Source: an uncultured Pelagibacteraceae bacterium
Lineage (GTDB): Bacteria; Pseudomonadota; Alphaproteobacteria; Pelagibacterales; Pelagibacteraceae
Assembly: GCA_902622795.1 (NCBI GenBank)
Contig: CACNRD010000001.1
Coordinates: forward strand, 124,001-188,000
DNA length: 64,000 nucleotides
Direction of reading: 5' to 3'
Part shown: positions 16,340 to 26,004 of the stretch, piece by piece
Layout of the letters: the number at the start of each line of letters is the position of its first letter
Numbering within the stretch: the first letter of the stretch is position 1
Made by a program: the position numbers and the translations under genes
The notes under the pieces: generated by a model
Told to the model about the DNA's origin: nothing
The model's input: only the letters and a program-made list of their open reading frames with translations
Databases searched by the model: none

Positions 16340-18066
16340 ATATTTTTGAAATCTATCTAGACAAAATCAAAACGATAATTAGTGAACTTCAAAAAGATAA
16401 TAAAATAATTGTTCCTGATAATTTTAATGGAATAAATGCTGAAATACCTCCACCAAAATTTAATTGTGACATCTCAACTAATGTTGCAATGGTTTTATCT
16501 AAAATTAATAACAAACCACCTATTGAACTAGCAGAACAACTTGTACCTATAATAAAAGATAAAGATAAATTAATTGAAACAATAACTATTGCAAAGCCTG
16601 GTTTTATTAACATAAAGTTTAAGAAATCTTTCTGGACAAATTTTACTAAAGAAATCAATGAAAATTCTGAAACTTTTGGAATAAATCAAAAAGAAAAAAA
16701 GAATAATTATCTTGTGGAATTCGTGTCTGCGAACCCAACAGGACCATTACATGTTGGTCATTGTCGAGGCGCAATACTTGGCGATGTAATTTCAAACATA
16801 TTAACCTTCAACAATCATAAAGTTACGAAAGAATACTATGTAAATGACTATGGCAATCAAATCATTAATTTTACAAAATCAGTATATTTTCGAATACGTG
16901 AAATAAATCATAAAGAAACATTTCCATCTGATAATGCTGATTTATATCCTGGTGATTATTTAATAGATTTTGCAAAAAATATATCCTCTAACTCTAATTT
17001 AAATTTTGATAATTATGATGAAGTTAGTGAGGAATTAACGGAATTATCAATTGAACAAGCATTAATGCTAATTAAAAAAAATCTTAATAGTCTTGGTATA
17101 AATCACGACAATTTTGTAAGTGAAAAAAAAATTGTTTTAAACAAAGAAGTTGAAAATGTAGTTCAATTTTTAGAGAAAAATAAGTTTGTTTATAAAGGTA
17201 AAATCAAAGCACCAGAAGGTGAGGACAATAATAATTGGGTAGAACGTGAGCAATTATTATTCAAATCCACAGATTTTGGTGATGATAAAGACCGTGCTCT
17301 ACAAAAATCAGACGGATCATGGACATATTTTGCAAGTGATGTTGCTTATCATAAAAATAAAGTTGATAGAAAATTTGATTATTTGATTAATATACTTGGC
17401 GCAGATCATGCTGGATATATAAAAAGAATTTCATCATCAGTCGAAGCACTTTCAGGAGAGAAAGATAAATTAATTTGTAAAATTAGTCAGTTAGTAAAAC
17501 TTATAAAAGACAATAAACCTTTTAAAATGTCTAAAAGAAAAGGGGACTATATTACTGTTGATGATCTTATAGAAGAAGTTGGCAAAGATGCCACTCGATT
17601 TATAATGTTGAACAGAAGTAGTGATGCAGAACTTGATTTTGATTTTGATGCAGTAAAAGAAAAGTCAAAAGATAATCCATTATATTATGTACAATATTGT
17701 TATGCACGAATTTCATCTGTATTTAGACACATTAATAAAGATTTAAATAAAAAAATTGATACTAATAATATTAATTTTGAATATTCTGAAGATGAAATTA
17801 AAATTTTAAAAAAATTATCTGAATGGCCAAAATGTATTGATATATCAAGCACAAAACTTGAGCCACATAGAATACCTGTTTATCTTTATGAGTTAGCCTC
17901 AGAATTTCACTCATATTGGAATCTCGGAAAACAACAACCAGAAAAACGATTTATAAATGAACAAAAAGAAGTTCCGTTAGACAAGTTAGTATTTTTAAAA
18001 GTTATTTCTAATGTAATAAAATCTGGAATGGATATTGTTGGCGTTGATACTCCATCCAAAATGTAA
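16336..18066 (+). CDS. argS: Arginyl-tRNA synthetase
   Basis: Class I synthetase charging tRNA-Arg. The N-terminal Add1 domain is followed by the HIGH-type motif in SANPTGPLHVGHCRGA (about residues 130-145) and the KMSK-type motif in FKMSKRKGDYITVDDL (about 396-411), then an anticodon-binding helical domain. Length 576 is standard. It overlaps dgt by four bases and its stop overlaps the next small gene by one base, placing it in the long plus-strand run. Confidence 0.97.
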   Translation: MNIFEIYLDKIKTIISELQKDNKIIVPDNFNGINAEIPPPKFNCDISTNVAMVLSKINNKPPIELAEQLVPIIKDKDKLIETITIAKPGFINIKFKKSFWTNFTKEINENSETFGINQKEKKNNYLVEFVSANPTGPLHVGHCRGAILGDVISNILTFNNHKVTKEYYVNDYGNQIINFTKSVYFRIREINHKETFPSDNADLYPGDYLIDFAKNISSNSNLNFDNYDEVSEELTELSIEQALMLIKKNLNSLGINHDNFVSEKKIVLNKEVENVVQFLEKNKFVYKGKIKAPEGEDNNNWVEREQLLFKSTDFGDDKDRALQKSDGSWTYFASDVAYHKNKVDRKFDYLINILGADHAGYIKRISSSVEALSGEKDKLICKISQLVKLIKDNKPFKMSKRKGDYITVDDLIEEVGKDATRFIMLNRSSDAELDFDFDAVKEKSKDNPLYYVQYCYARISSVFRHINKDLNKKIDTNNINFEYSEDEIKILKKLSEWPKCIDISSTKLEPHRIPVYLYELASEFHSYWNLGKQQPEKRFINEQKEVPLDKLVFLKVISNVIKSGMDIVGVDTPSKM

Positions 18067-18329
18067 TGTTAAAAGAGATCAAATATTTAATTTTTATAAT
18101 AGTTATCTCGGTATTTATTTTTTTTACTGGCAGATACTATTTTTCTGATGAAAATTTAAAAAATTCGTATCGTTCCTATAAAAATAATGATGAGAAGATA
18201 AAACTGTATTCAGAAAACTTACCTATATTAGAAAATGATACCCAAGACATCATTGAGTATGTAAAACAAACAAATAAAGATAAGAAAAAAAAGTTTAATT
18301 TCTGGAAACTTTTAGAAAATGATAAGTAA
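18066..18329 (+). CDS. Small membrane-anchored protein in the slot of the SPOR protein
   Basis: An 87-residue protein with one N-terminal membrane helix (residues about 6-22) and a charged periplasmic tail ending KKKKFNFWKLLENDK. In other alphaproteobacteria the position between argS and nagZ is often held by a longer membrane protein with a C-terminal peptidoglycan-binding SPOR domain. No SPOR domain is present here. I infer a reduced version retaining the anchor and linker; sequence similarity to the longer proteins is not provable by eye. It overlaps argS and nagZ. Confidence 0.68.
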   Translation: MLKEIKYLIFIIVISVFIFFTGRYYFSDENLKNSYRSYKNNDEKIKLYSENLPILENDTQDIIEYVKQTNKDKKKKFNFWKLLENDK

Positions 18330-19269
18330 AAGAAAAGCCTTTATTACTGGTATTAAATCACTGAAATTAACAAGTAGTGAAGTAAAATTTTTAAAAAAAC
18401 AAAAACCTTGGGGAATAATATTATTTTCAAGAAATATTAAATCTATAAACCAGACCAAACTATTAACAAATAGCATCAGAAAGTTATTCAAAGATCCTAA
18501 TTATCCTATTTTGATTGATCAAGAGGGAGGTAGAGTGAACAGGTTAAAAAATATTATAACATTTGATAATTTGACAGGTGAATATTTTGGAAAATTATAT
18601 GTCCAAGATAAAAGAAAATTTAATATTATCTATAAATTATTTATTGATAAATCTTCATATCTTCTAAAACAAATAGGTGTAAATATTAATACACTACCTG
18701 TACTGGACCTTAGAATTAAAGGGGCGAGTAATATTATTGGTGATAGATCGTTCTCAGAAAATAAGAAAATTGTTTCAAAGGTAGGTGATATTTGTATTGA
18801 TTTATTTAACCAAAACTCAATAGGCACAGTAATCAAGCATATCCCAGGGCACGGCCTAGCAAAGGTTGATAGCCATAATTTTACACCGGTCATAAATAAG
18901 AGCATCAATTACCTTAGTAAAAACGATTTTTTTCCTTTTAAAAATAAAGATAGTTTATTTGCAATGACTGCCCATATTATTTATAAAAAAATTGATCCAC
19001 TTAACACTGCAACGCATTCCAAAACAATTATAAATATTATTCGTAAAAAAATAGGTTTTAAAAATGTTTTGATTTCTGATGACTTATCGATGAAGAGTTT
19101 AAAATATGATTTAAGCACTAATACAATTAAAAGTTTTGAAGCTGGATGCAACCTAGCCTTACATTGTAATGGTAATTTCAATGAAATGAAGGTTGTTGCC
19201 GAAAATTCACCCCTAGTAAATAATTTTATTATCAAAAAAACATCACTATTTTATAAGAATTTAAGTTAA
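18319..19269 (+). CDS. nagZ: Beta-N-acetylhexosaminidase (glycoside hydrolase family 3)
   Basis: NagZ removes N-acetylglucosamine from muropeptides in cell-wall recycling. GH3 features: IDQEGGRVNRL near residue 72, the NagZ histidine/acid-base loop KHIPGHGLAKVDSH, and the nucleophile Asp in LISDDLSMKSL. Length 316 matches NagZ rather than large GH3 glucosidases. The start overlaps the small membrane gene by 11 bases and scpA follows nine bases later. Confidence 0.93.
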   Translation: MISKRKAFITGIKSLKLTSSEVKFLKKQKPWGIILFSRNIKSINQTKLLTNSIRKLFKDPNYPILIDQEGGRVNRLKNIITFDNLTGEYFGKLYVQDKRKFNIIYKLFIDKSSYLLKQIGVNINTLPVLDLRIKGASNIIGDRSFSENKKIVSKVGDICIDLFNQNSIGTVIKHIPGHGLAKVDSHNFTPVINKSINYLSKNDFFPFKNKDSLFAMTAHIIYKKIDPLNTATHSKTIINIIRKKIGFKNVLISDDLSMKSLKYDLSTNTIKSFEAGCNLALHCNGNFNEMKVVAENSPLVNNFIIKKTSLFYKNLS

Positions 19270-19278
19270 TATCGCATC

Positions 19279-20022
19279 ATGTCCGAGTCTGATTCTGCTT
19301 TGTTTAATGTTGATATAAATAACTACAGCGGGCCATTAGATGTTCTTTTAGATTTAGCGAAAGCTCAAAAAGTTGATCTTGAAGAAATATCAATAACAAA
19401 GCTGGCAGATCAATTTCATGAATATATTACAAAAGAAAAAGACTTAAATTTAGAAATAGCTTCTGAGTATTTATTGATGGCAACATGGCTTGCTTATTTG
19501 AAATCTAAGTTATTACTACCAGGTACCCCAGAGGAAGAATTTAAAGTTCAAGAAGTGGCAGAGAAATTAAAGTTACAACTAAAAAAACTAGAACTTATTC
19601 GTTTACTTTCTGAACAAATGCTTAAGAGAAAAAGATTAGGTCGTGAAATAAGAACAAGAGGGATGAAGGGAAATATCAGATCTATTTACAGCACTGAATA
19701 TAATTTAAGTTTATTTGAACTTTTAAAAACCTATTCAACTATTATTATGACTAAAGATTTTCAAAGGATGAACATTCCAAAATTGCCAGTTTTTACTACT
19801 GAGGATGGAATTAAAACTATTAAAGATTTTTTTGGAAAACTAACTGACTGGAAAAAACTTGATGAATTAATACCTGCAAATTTTAAATCTGGTTCAAGAT
19901 ATAAAAGAACTGGTAAAGCAGGAATTTTTGCTGGGTCCCTAGAGCTTGCTAAAGAGGGAAATCTTTCAATTAAACAGGAAAAACTATTTGATGATATCTA
20001 TGTAAAGGAATTAAGTGATTAA
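19279..20022 (+). CDS. scpA: Segregation and condensation protein A
   Basis: Kleisin subunit bridging the heads of the SMC dimer during chromosome condensation. It starts with the characteristic YSGPLDVLLDLAKAQKVDLEEISI region (about residues 13-36) and has the ScpA hydrophobic MATWLAYLKSKLLLP helix; 247 residues is normal. It overlaps scpB by eight bases, so the two partners are probably made together. Confidence 0.94.
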   Translation: MSESDSALFNVDINNYSGPLDVLLDLAKAQKVDLEEISITKLADQFHEYITKEKDLNLEIASEYLLMATWLAYLKSKLLLPGTPEEEFKVQEVAEKLKLQLKKLELIRLLSEQMLKRKRLGREIRTRGMKGNIRSIYSTEYNLSLFELLKTYSTIIMTKDFQRMNIPKLPVFTTEDGIKTIKDFFGKLTDWKKLDELIPANFKSGSRYKRTGKAGIFAGSLELAKEGNLSIKQEKLFDDIYVKELSD

Positions 20023-20716
20023 AAAACAAAAAATAAATAAAGATAATGTAGTCAAGTTTCCCTCAAAATTAACTGAAATTGAGAAAGAAATAGAGGGTGT
20101 AATTTTTGCTGCTGCTGAACCACTTGATGTTGATACTATTGAAAGCAAACTTTCAAAAAAATTAAATGTTTTAAAATCACTAGAAAAATTACAACAAGAG
20201 TACTCAAATCGAGGAATAAATTTAGTATGCATTAAGAACAAGTGGTCTTTTAGAACATCTCCAAAATTAGCAAACCTTATGTCTCAAGAGAAAACTGTTG
20301 AAAAAAAATTATCTAGAGCTGCTGTCGAAACTTTAGCCATAATTGTTTATCACCAACCTGTAACAAGAGCAGAAATTGAAGAGATAAGAGGTGTGGCTTT
20401 TGGAACAAATACACTTGATATTTTAATGGAGCTTAATTGGGTTAAACCTGGGGGAAGAAAAGATGTGCCTGGTAGACCTATTCAATATGTAACTACAGAT
20501 GATTTTTTAAGTCATTTTAATATCCAAAAACTTTCAGATCTTCCAAATATCGATGAATTAGGTGCAGCAGGTATGATTGATAGCTCTAGTATTGATAGCG
20601 ATATTTTTGGAACAGGTAAGTTTTATAAAGAAAAGCAGGAAGAAAAAAAAGAAGATATTTATTCTAATATTGATGAGATGCTGAATAGCACTCTCGATAG
20701 TGAAGAGAAAGAGTAA
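20015..20716 (+). CDS. scpB: Segregation and condensation protein B
   Basis: ScpB dimer binds ScpA in the SMC complex. The tandem winged-helix pattern is present: IEGVIFAAAEPLDVDTIE in the first, and LSRAAVETLAIIVYHQPVTRAEIEEIRGV in the second, followed by a long acidic tail (residues about 190-233) common in alphaproteobacterial ScpB. Start is a GTG at 20015 overlapping scpA; no ATG occurs before the conserved region. Confidence 0.93.
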   Translation: MIKKQKINKDNVVKFPSKLTEIEKEIEGVIFAAAEPLDVDTIESKLSKKLNVLKSLEKLQQEYSNRGINLVCIKNKWSFRTSPKLANLMSQEKTVEKKLSRAAVETLAIIVYHQPVTRAEIEEIRGVAFGTNTLDILMELNWVKPGGRKDVPGRPIQYVTTDDFLSHFNIQKLSDLPNIDELGAAGMIDSSSIDSDIFGTGKFYKEKQEEKKEDIYSNIDEMLNSTLDSEEKE

Positions 20717-20762
20717 CAAAAAAGTAACTTTTAAATTTATCATAAAAAGGTTATAAGTTTCT

Positions 20763-20963
20763 ATGAGCATAGGAATTTGGCAAATAGCAGTTGTTGTAAT
20801 ATTGGTAGTCTTATTATTCGGACGAGGTAAAATCTCTAGTTTGATGGGAGATGTTGCCAAAGGTATTAAAAGCTTTAAAAAAGGTATGGCGTCAGATGTA
20901 ACTGACGATACGGAGCCAAAAAATATTTCCGACGAAAATAAAGACTCCAATAACAAAGAATAA
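20763..20963 (+). CDS. tatA: Sec-independent translocase TatA
   Basis: Pore-forming component of the twin-arginine translocase. A 66-residue protein: one N-terminal membrane helix, the FGRGK hinge motif (residues 20-24), an amphipathic helix ([18 protein letters not shown]) and a short acidic tail. Position immediately upstream of tatB and tatC confirms it. A 46-base AT-rich gap separates it from scpB. Confidence 0.94.
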   Translation: MSIGIWQIAVVVILVVLLFGRGKISSLMGDVAKGIKSFKKGMASDVTDDTEPKNISDENKDSNNKE

Positions 20964-20968
20964 CTCAC

Positions 20969-21187
20969 ATGCCTACTATTGGTTGGTTTGAGATATTGAT
21001 AGTTGTTGCTATAGCTATTGTTGTCCTTGGTCCCAAAGATTTTCCAGTTATGTTAAAAAAAGCAGGTTCATGGATTGGTACTGCAAAAAGATATGTCAGT
21101 AATATTCAAAACGAAGTTTCTAATTTAGAAATTGATGATGAAAAAATTAATAACGAAGTAAAAAAAGAAACAAAAAAAGATGAATAA
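20969..21187 (+). CDS. tatB: Sec-independent translocase TatB (short form)
   Basis: TatB acts with TatC in recognising twin-arginine signal peptides. N-terminal helix with IGWFEILIVVAIAIVVLGPKDFP, the GP hinge typical of TatB instead of TatA's FG, then an amphipathic helix. At 72 residues it is far shorter than E. coli TatB (171), losing the long C-terminal region. Five bases separate it from tatA and it overlaps tatC by eight. Confidence 0.9.
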   Translation: MPTIGWFEILIVVAIAIVVLGPKDFPVMLKKAGSWIGTAKRYVSNIQNEVSNLEIDDEKINNEVKKETKKDE

Positions 21188-21950
21188 TGAGGAAAAAGAC
21201 AGCGGCTTTGTTAGTCATTTAACTGAATTAAGAAAAAGACTTATACATAGTTTTATTTTTTTATTAATATTTTTTATTTTTTGCTATTTTTTTGCTGAAT
21301 ATATTTATGGTTTTTTAGTAGACCCATTTGCACAAGCTGTAAAAGATGATGGTTCAGAAAGAAGATTAATCTTTACAGCACTTCAAGAGACCTTTCTAAC
21401 GTATTTAAAAGTATCTTTTTTTACAGCATTTTTTGTAACCTGCCCGTTTATATTGATGCAAATATGGAAGTTTATTGCACCGGGCTTATATAAACATGAA
21501 AAAATTGCAATTTTACCTTACTTAATACTTACCCCTATACTTTTTTTCCTAGGTGGTATGTTGGTTTATTATTTGATCATGCCGCTAGCAATTAAGTTTT
21601 TTTTATCATTTGAGAGTACTGGTTTATCAACAAGCTTACCAATACAATTAGAAGCAAAAGTAAATGAATACTTATCTTTAGTAATGAAATTAATTTTTGC
21701 TTTTGGAATTAGTTTTCAATTACCTGTTGTGTTAAGTCTTCTAGCAAGAATAGGTGTTGTAGATAGCCAGTTTTTAAAAGATAGAAGAAAGTATGTTGTG
21801 GTAATAATTTTTGCTGCTGCTGCTTTGTTAACACCTCCAGATCCAATTACACAAATAGGATTAGCAATACCATTGTTAATTTTATATGAATTATCAATAT
21901 TTTCAGTAAAATTTATAGAAAACAAAAATTTAGAAAAAACTGATGCATAA
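21180..21950 (+). CDS. tatC: Sec-independent translocase TatC
   Basis: Six-helix receptor of the Tat pathway, 256 residues. It opens with the conserved SHLTELRKRLIHS motif and contains the FAFGISFQLPVV segment and the final LTPPDPITQIGLAIPLLILYELSI region. It completes tatABC. One likely client is the nearby M48 protease, whose N-terminus carries RRKFL. Its stop overlaps the serS start by eight bases. Confidence 0.96.
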   Translation: MNNEEKDSGFVSHLTELRKRLIHSFIFLLIFFIFCYFFAEYIYGFLVDPFAQAVKDDGSERRLIFTALQETFLTYLKVSFFTAFFVTCPFILMQIWKFIAPGLYKHEKIAILPYLILTPILFFLGGMLVYYLIMPLAIKFFLSFESTGLSTSLPIQLEAKVNEYLSLVMKLIFAFGISFQLPVVLSLLARIGVVDSQFLKDRRKYVVVIIFAAAALLTPPDPITQIGLAIPLLILYELSIFSVKFIENKNLEKTDA

Positions 21951-23196
21951 TTTAAAGGAAATTAGAAAAGATTTCCCTGGTTTTGAAAAATCTCTAGAAA
22001 AAAGATCTATTAAAATTGATTTTAAGAAATTGCAAGATTTGGATGAAGAAAATAGAAATTTAATTCAAAAAAAAGAAGCTATTGAAAAAGAAAAAAAAGA
22101 TATTTCTAAATCTAAAGATGAAACTTTATTCAAAAAATCTAAAGAGCTCTCATTAGAATTAGATAAATTGGTTGATTTACAAAAAAAAATAAAGACAGAG
22201 TTAGACAGTTTACTTTCTAATATACCCAATATTCCACATGTTGATGTTCCTAGTGGTAAAGATGAAAATGATAACGTAGAGGTATTAAAATCAGGTAATA
22301 TACCAAAATTTGATTTTAAACCTAAATCTCACTATGAGCTTGGTGAAAACCTTGGAATGCTAGACTTTGATTTAGCAACTAAAACAACAGGATCTAGATT
22401 TGTTTTTGTAAAAAACCATTTAGCTTTACTAGAACGAGCCTTATCTAACTTTATGCTGGATACGCATATAAATAAAAATGGGTATCAAGAAATATCACCA
22501 CCTTTAATTGCGTCTGATAATACAATGTATGGAACAGGACAGTTGCCTAAGTTTGAAAATGATCAGTTTGAAATTAAATTTGACGAAGGATCAGATAGAA
22601 AATTTTTAATTCCTACAGCTGAAGTAATTTTAACTAACATTGTGAAAGACAAAATAGTTGATCAAAATCATTTGCCGATGAGATTTGTAGCTTCAACACC
22701 TTGTTTTAGAAAAGAAGCAGGAAGTTACGGTAAAGATACAAAAGGTATGATCAGACAACACCAGTTCTATAAAGTTGAACTTGTAAGTATTGTTGAAAAA
22801 GAAAATTGTTTAGATGAGTTAGAAAGAATGACAAATTGTGCAACAGATATCCTTGATAAATTAGAACTACCTTATAGAAAAGTTATTTTATGTTCTGGAG
22901 ATATGGGTTTCAGTGCTGAGAAAACTTATGATATTGAAGTTTGGTTGCCATCAGAAAATAAGTACCGTGAAATTTCATCATGTTCATCGTGCTCAACATT
23001 TCAGTCTCAAAGAATGAAAACTAGATATAAAAACAAAAATAAAGAAACTGTCTTTGTTGGAACTTTAAATGGAAGTGGTCTTGCAGTTGGTAGAACTTTA
23101 ATAGCTGTATTAGAAAATTATCAGCAAAAAGATGGATCGATTGTTGTTCCTAAAGTTCTTAGAGAATATATGAATAATTTAGAATTAATTTCTTAG
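21943..23196 (+). CDS. serS: Seryl-tRNA synthetase
   Basis: Class II synthetase charging tRNA-Ser, 417 residues. The N-terminal two-helix coiled-coil arm (about residues 25-105) grips the long variable arm of tRNA-Ser; motif 2 reads RFVASTPCFRKEAGSYGKDTKGMIRQHQF and motif 3 LNGSGLAVGRTLIAVLENYQ. It overlaps tatC. Its substrate tRNA-Ser(UGA) is encoded at 38861-38950. Confidence 0.97.
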   Translation: MHNLKEIRKDFPGFEKSLEKRSIKIDFKKLQDLDEENRNLIQKKEAIEKEKKDISKSKDETLFKKSKELSLELDKLVDLQKKIKTELDSLLSNIPNIPHVDVPSGKDENDNVEVLKSGNIPKFDFKPKSHYELGENLGMLDFDLATKTTGSRFVFVKNHLALLERALSNFMLDTHINKNGYQEISPPLIASDNTMYGTGQLPKFENDQFEIKFDEGSDRKFLIPTAEVILTNIVKDKIVDQNHLPMRFVASTPCFRKEAGSYGKDTKGMIRQHQFYKVELVSIVEKENCLDELERMTNCATDILDKLELPYRKVILCSGDMGFSAEKTYDIEVWLPSENKYREISSCSSCSTFQSQRMKTRYKNKNKETVFVGTLNGSGLAVGRTLIAVLENYQQKDGSIVVPKVLREYMNNLELIS

Positions 23197-23257
23197 AAAT
23201 AAAGTTGTTTTAGAGATAGAGATAGTATAAATATTCACAATACTTTAAAGGAGAATT

Positions 23258-23545
23258 ATGGAAGGTTCAGGAATAGGACAATTTATACCGTTAATTTTAA
23301 TATTTGTTATTTTTTATTTTTTCTTAATAAGACCTCAACAAAAAAAAGTAAAAGAACATAAAGCTATGGTTGAAAATCTCAAAAGAGGTGACAAAGTTAT
23401 TACTTCAGGGGGTATCACAGGTACAGTTGAGAGACTTATAGATAATGACAAAGTTGAAGTAGAAATAGCTGAAAATATTAAAGTTGAAGTTGTAAAAGCT
23501 ACTGGTATTCAAAGTCTTCAAACTACTCAAGAAGTTAAAAAATAA
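23258..23545 (+). CDS. yajC: Preprotein translocase subunit YajC
   Basis: YajC partners SecDF in the accessory complex of the Sec translocon. A 95-residue protein with one membrane helix ending FFLIRPQQKKVKEH, the family signature, and a beta-rich cytoplasmic domain (GDKVITSGGITGTVERL). A strong RBS (AAAGGAGAA) precedes the ATG, unlike most genes nearby. It begins a yajC-secD-secF unit; the surE/pcm/lipoprotein genes that lie between serS and yajC in many relatives are absent. Confidence 0.95.
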   Translation: MEGSGIGQFIPLILIFVIFYFFLIRPQQKKVKEHKAMVENLKRGDKVITSGGITGTVERLIDNDKVEVEIAENIKVEVVKATGIQSLQTTQEVKK

Positions 23546-23559
23546 ATAATTTTAGATAA

Positions 23560-25113
23560 GTGCTTTATTTTTCTAAGTTACGAATAGTTTTTATAACTAT
23601 TTTTTCTTTGTTATTTGTTCTAATTGCTTCATCAAATTTGTTTAAGTTTGATGACAGTTTTTTTGATAAGAAAATTAATCTAGGTTTAGATCTTCAGGGT
23701 GGCTCTTACTTATTACTTGAAATTGATAATGAGCCTGTTATCGAGCAAAAATTACAGAATTTAAGCACTACATTCAGAAATTTTTTTAAAAATAAAGATA
23801 TTAAACTAAATAATTTAAAAATAGATGATCAAAATATATTTTTTAATGTAACTGAAGAAAATAAGCAAAAAGTTATAGATATTTTCCAAGATGAAAATAG
23901 TGAAATTAATCCTTATTATCCCAGATTTAAATCACACCAATTAGAAATTGAAGATCTAGGACTAAATTTAAAAATTAATTTTTCACGTCAAGGTCTAATT
24001 AATCTTAAAACTTCCTCTCAGGATCAAGCTATTGAAATTGTGAGAAGAAGAGTTGATGAGGTAGGAACTAATGAGCCAAATATTTTAAAGAGGGGCAATA
24101 GCAGGATTTTAGTAGAACTTCCTGGTTTAGATGATCCAATGAGAATAAAATCTCTTTTAGGTAAAACTGCCAACCTGACATTTAGGTTTGTAACTCAGAA
24201 TGATGATGAAAGATTTGGGGTAGAGAAATTAGAGTACGAGGATGGTACACCCGCAGTGAATGTGAGTAAAAGAATTATTATTAGTGGAGAAAACCTTTTA
24301 GATGCTCAGCCAAAGATGGATACGCAGAATAATCAAACAATTGTTTCTTTCACATTAGATAGAGTGGGGGCAAAAAGATTTGGAAAGGCAACTTCAGCAG
24401 GTATAGGAAAACAATTAGCTATAGTATTAGATGGTAAAATAATAAGTGCTCCAGTAGTAAGGGACACTATTGCTAGTGGGGCGGGGCAAATAAGTGGTGG
24501 TTTTACCTTTCAATCAGCAACAGATCTAGCTTTACTATTAAGATCTGGTGCATTACCGGCTCCTTTAGAAATTATAGAAGAGAGAACTGTTGGCCCTGAT
24601 CTTGGACAAGATTCTATTAATGCAGGAATGATAGCATTAGCGATTGGTTTTTTATTAGTGATAATTTTTATGTTTGTTAAGTATAGATTTTTTGGTTTGA
24701 TAACAAACGTTACATTAATAATTAATTTATTTATTCTTTTAGGTATTCTTACTTTATTTGAAGCGACCTTAACTTTACCGGGAATAGCAGGAATAATTTT
24801 GACTGTTGGAATGGCTGTTGATGCAAATGTTCTGATTTTTGAAAGAATTAAAGAAGAGCTTAAAGATGATACAAATAATATTTTAGCATTTGATGGGGGT
24901 TATACTAAATCTAGAACTGCAATAATTGATGCCAATATTACAACTCTATTAGCTGCAGTAATTCTATTTTTTATGGGATCAGGACCAGTTAAAGGTTTTG
25001 CTGTAACCTTGGGAGTTGGTATATTTACAACATTATTTTCTGTTTATTTTATCGCCAGATTATTCACCAGTCTTTATGTGATTAAAAACAAAAATAATGG
25101 GAAGCTGATTTAA
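23560..25113 (+). CDS. secD: Protein translocase subunit SecD
   Basis: RND-type membrane protein that uses proton motive force to pull exported proteins through SecYEG. The first helix is followed by GLDLQGGSYLLLEID, then a 300-residue periplasmic domain, then the RND core with GMAVDANVLIFERIKEEL (Asp/Arg in helix 4). Length 517 is typical for the split SecD. Start is a GTG at 23560. The stop overlaps secF by one base. Confidence 0.95.
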   Translation: MLYFSKLRIVFITIFSLLFVLIASSNLFKFDDSFFDKKINLGLDLQGGSYLLLEIDNEPVIEQKLQNLSTTFRNFFKNKDIKLNNLKIDDQNIFFNVTEENKQKVIDIFQDENSEINPYYPRFKSHQLEIEDLGLNLKINFSRQGLINLKTSSQDQAIEIVRRRVDEVGTNEPNILKRGNSRILVELPGLDDPMRIKSLLGKTANLTFRFVTQNDDERFGVEKLEYEDGTPAVNVSKRIIISGENLLDAQPKMDTQNNQTIVSFTLDRVGAKRFGKATSAGIGKQLAIVLDGKIISAPVVRDTIASGAGQISGGFTFQSATDLALLLRSGALPAPLEIIEERTVGPDLGQDSINAGMIALAIGFLLVIIFMFVKYRFFGLITNVTLIINLFILLGILTLFEATLTLPGIAGIILTVGMAVDANVLIFERIKEELKDDTNNILAFDGGYTKSRTAIIDANITTLLAAVILFFMGSGPVKGFAVTLGVGIFTTLFSVYFIARLFTSLYVIKNKNNGKLI

Positions 25114-26003
25114 TGATTGCATTTAATAAATATTATAATCATTTTAATGTCTTATCTAGCGCCTTAATCATAATCTCTTTACTTTTACTGATATTTAAGG
25201 GTCTTAATTTTGGCATAGATTTCAAAGGAGGAACGTTAATAGAGTTAAGATCTAATGATACAAAAATAAACGTAAGCTCACTTCGTGATAAATTTAGTCA
25301 AATGAACTTGGGTGATGTTTCAGTAAAAAAATTTGGTTCAGATAATGATTTTTTAATAAAATTTGAGAATAAAGATAATAAAAAAAATATAATTGAGGAG
25401 ATTAAGGTAAATCTTGATAAGTCATTTGGTAATAACTATGATTTTAGAAGAGTTGAAAATGTAGGACCAAAAGTAAGTGCTGAATTATTAAAATCTGGTG
25501 TAATAGCAATTTCTTTATCTCTTGCAATAATGCTTATTTATATTTGGGTTAGGTTTGAATGGCAGTTTAGCCTTGGAGCTATTTTGGCTTTATTTCATGA
25601 TGTTATTGTTACTCTTGGTGTATTTTCACTATTCAGTTTAGAGATCAACTTATCAATTATTGCTGCAGTTTTAACTATTGTAGGTTATTCAATGAATGAC
25701 ACTGTTGTAATATTTGATCGTGTAAGAGAAAATTTAAGAAAATATTCAGATATAAAGATTTTTGAACTAACCAATATTTCAATTAATGAAACTTTATCTA
25801 GAACAATAATTACTTCAGCAACAACTTTACTTGCATTACTTGCAATATATTTTTTTGGTGGTGAAATCTTAAAAGGATTTTCATTAGCTATGATTTTAGG
25901 AGTTATTTTTGGAACTTATTCATCAATTTATATTGCAAATACTGTATTGGTACGATTAAGGGTTTCTCAAAAAACTGTCTTGAGAGAAGACGATAGTAAG
26001 TAA
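25113..26003 (+). CDS. secF: Protein translocase subunit SecF
   Basis: Second half of the SecDF complex, 296 residues. It has GLNFGIDFKGGTLIELR after the first helix and the RND core GYSMNDTVVIFDRVRENLR, plus SATTLLALLAIYFFGG. The one-base overlap with secD suggests matched production. It converges on the PuuD-like gene with one base between the stops. Confidence 0.95.
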   Translation: MIAFNKYYNHFNVLSSALIIISLLLLIFKGLNFGIDFKGGTLIELRSNDTKINVSSLRDKFSQMNLGDVSVKKFGSDNDFLIKFENKDNKKNIIEEIKVNLDKSFGNNYDFRRVENVGPKVSAELLKSGVIAISLSLAIMLIYIWVRFEWQFSLGAILALFHDVIVTLGVFSLFSLEINLSIIAAVLTIVGYSMNDTVVIFDRVRENLRKYSDIKIFELTNISINETLSRTIITSATTLLALLAIYFFGGEILKGFSLAMILGVIFGTYSSIYIANTVLVRLRVSQKTVLREDDSK

Positions 26004-26004
26004 A

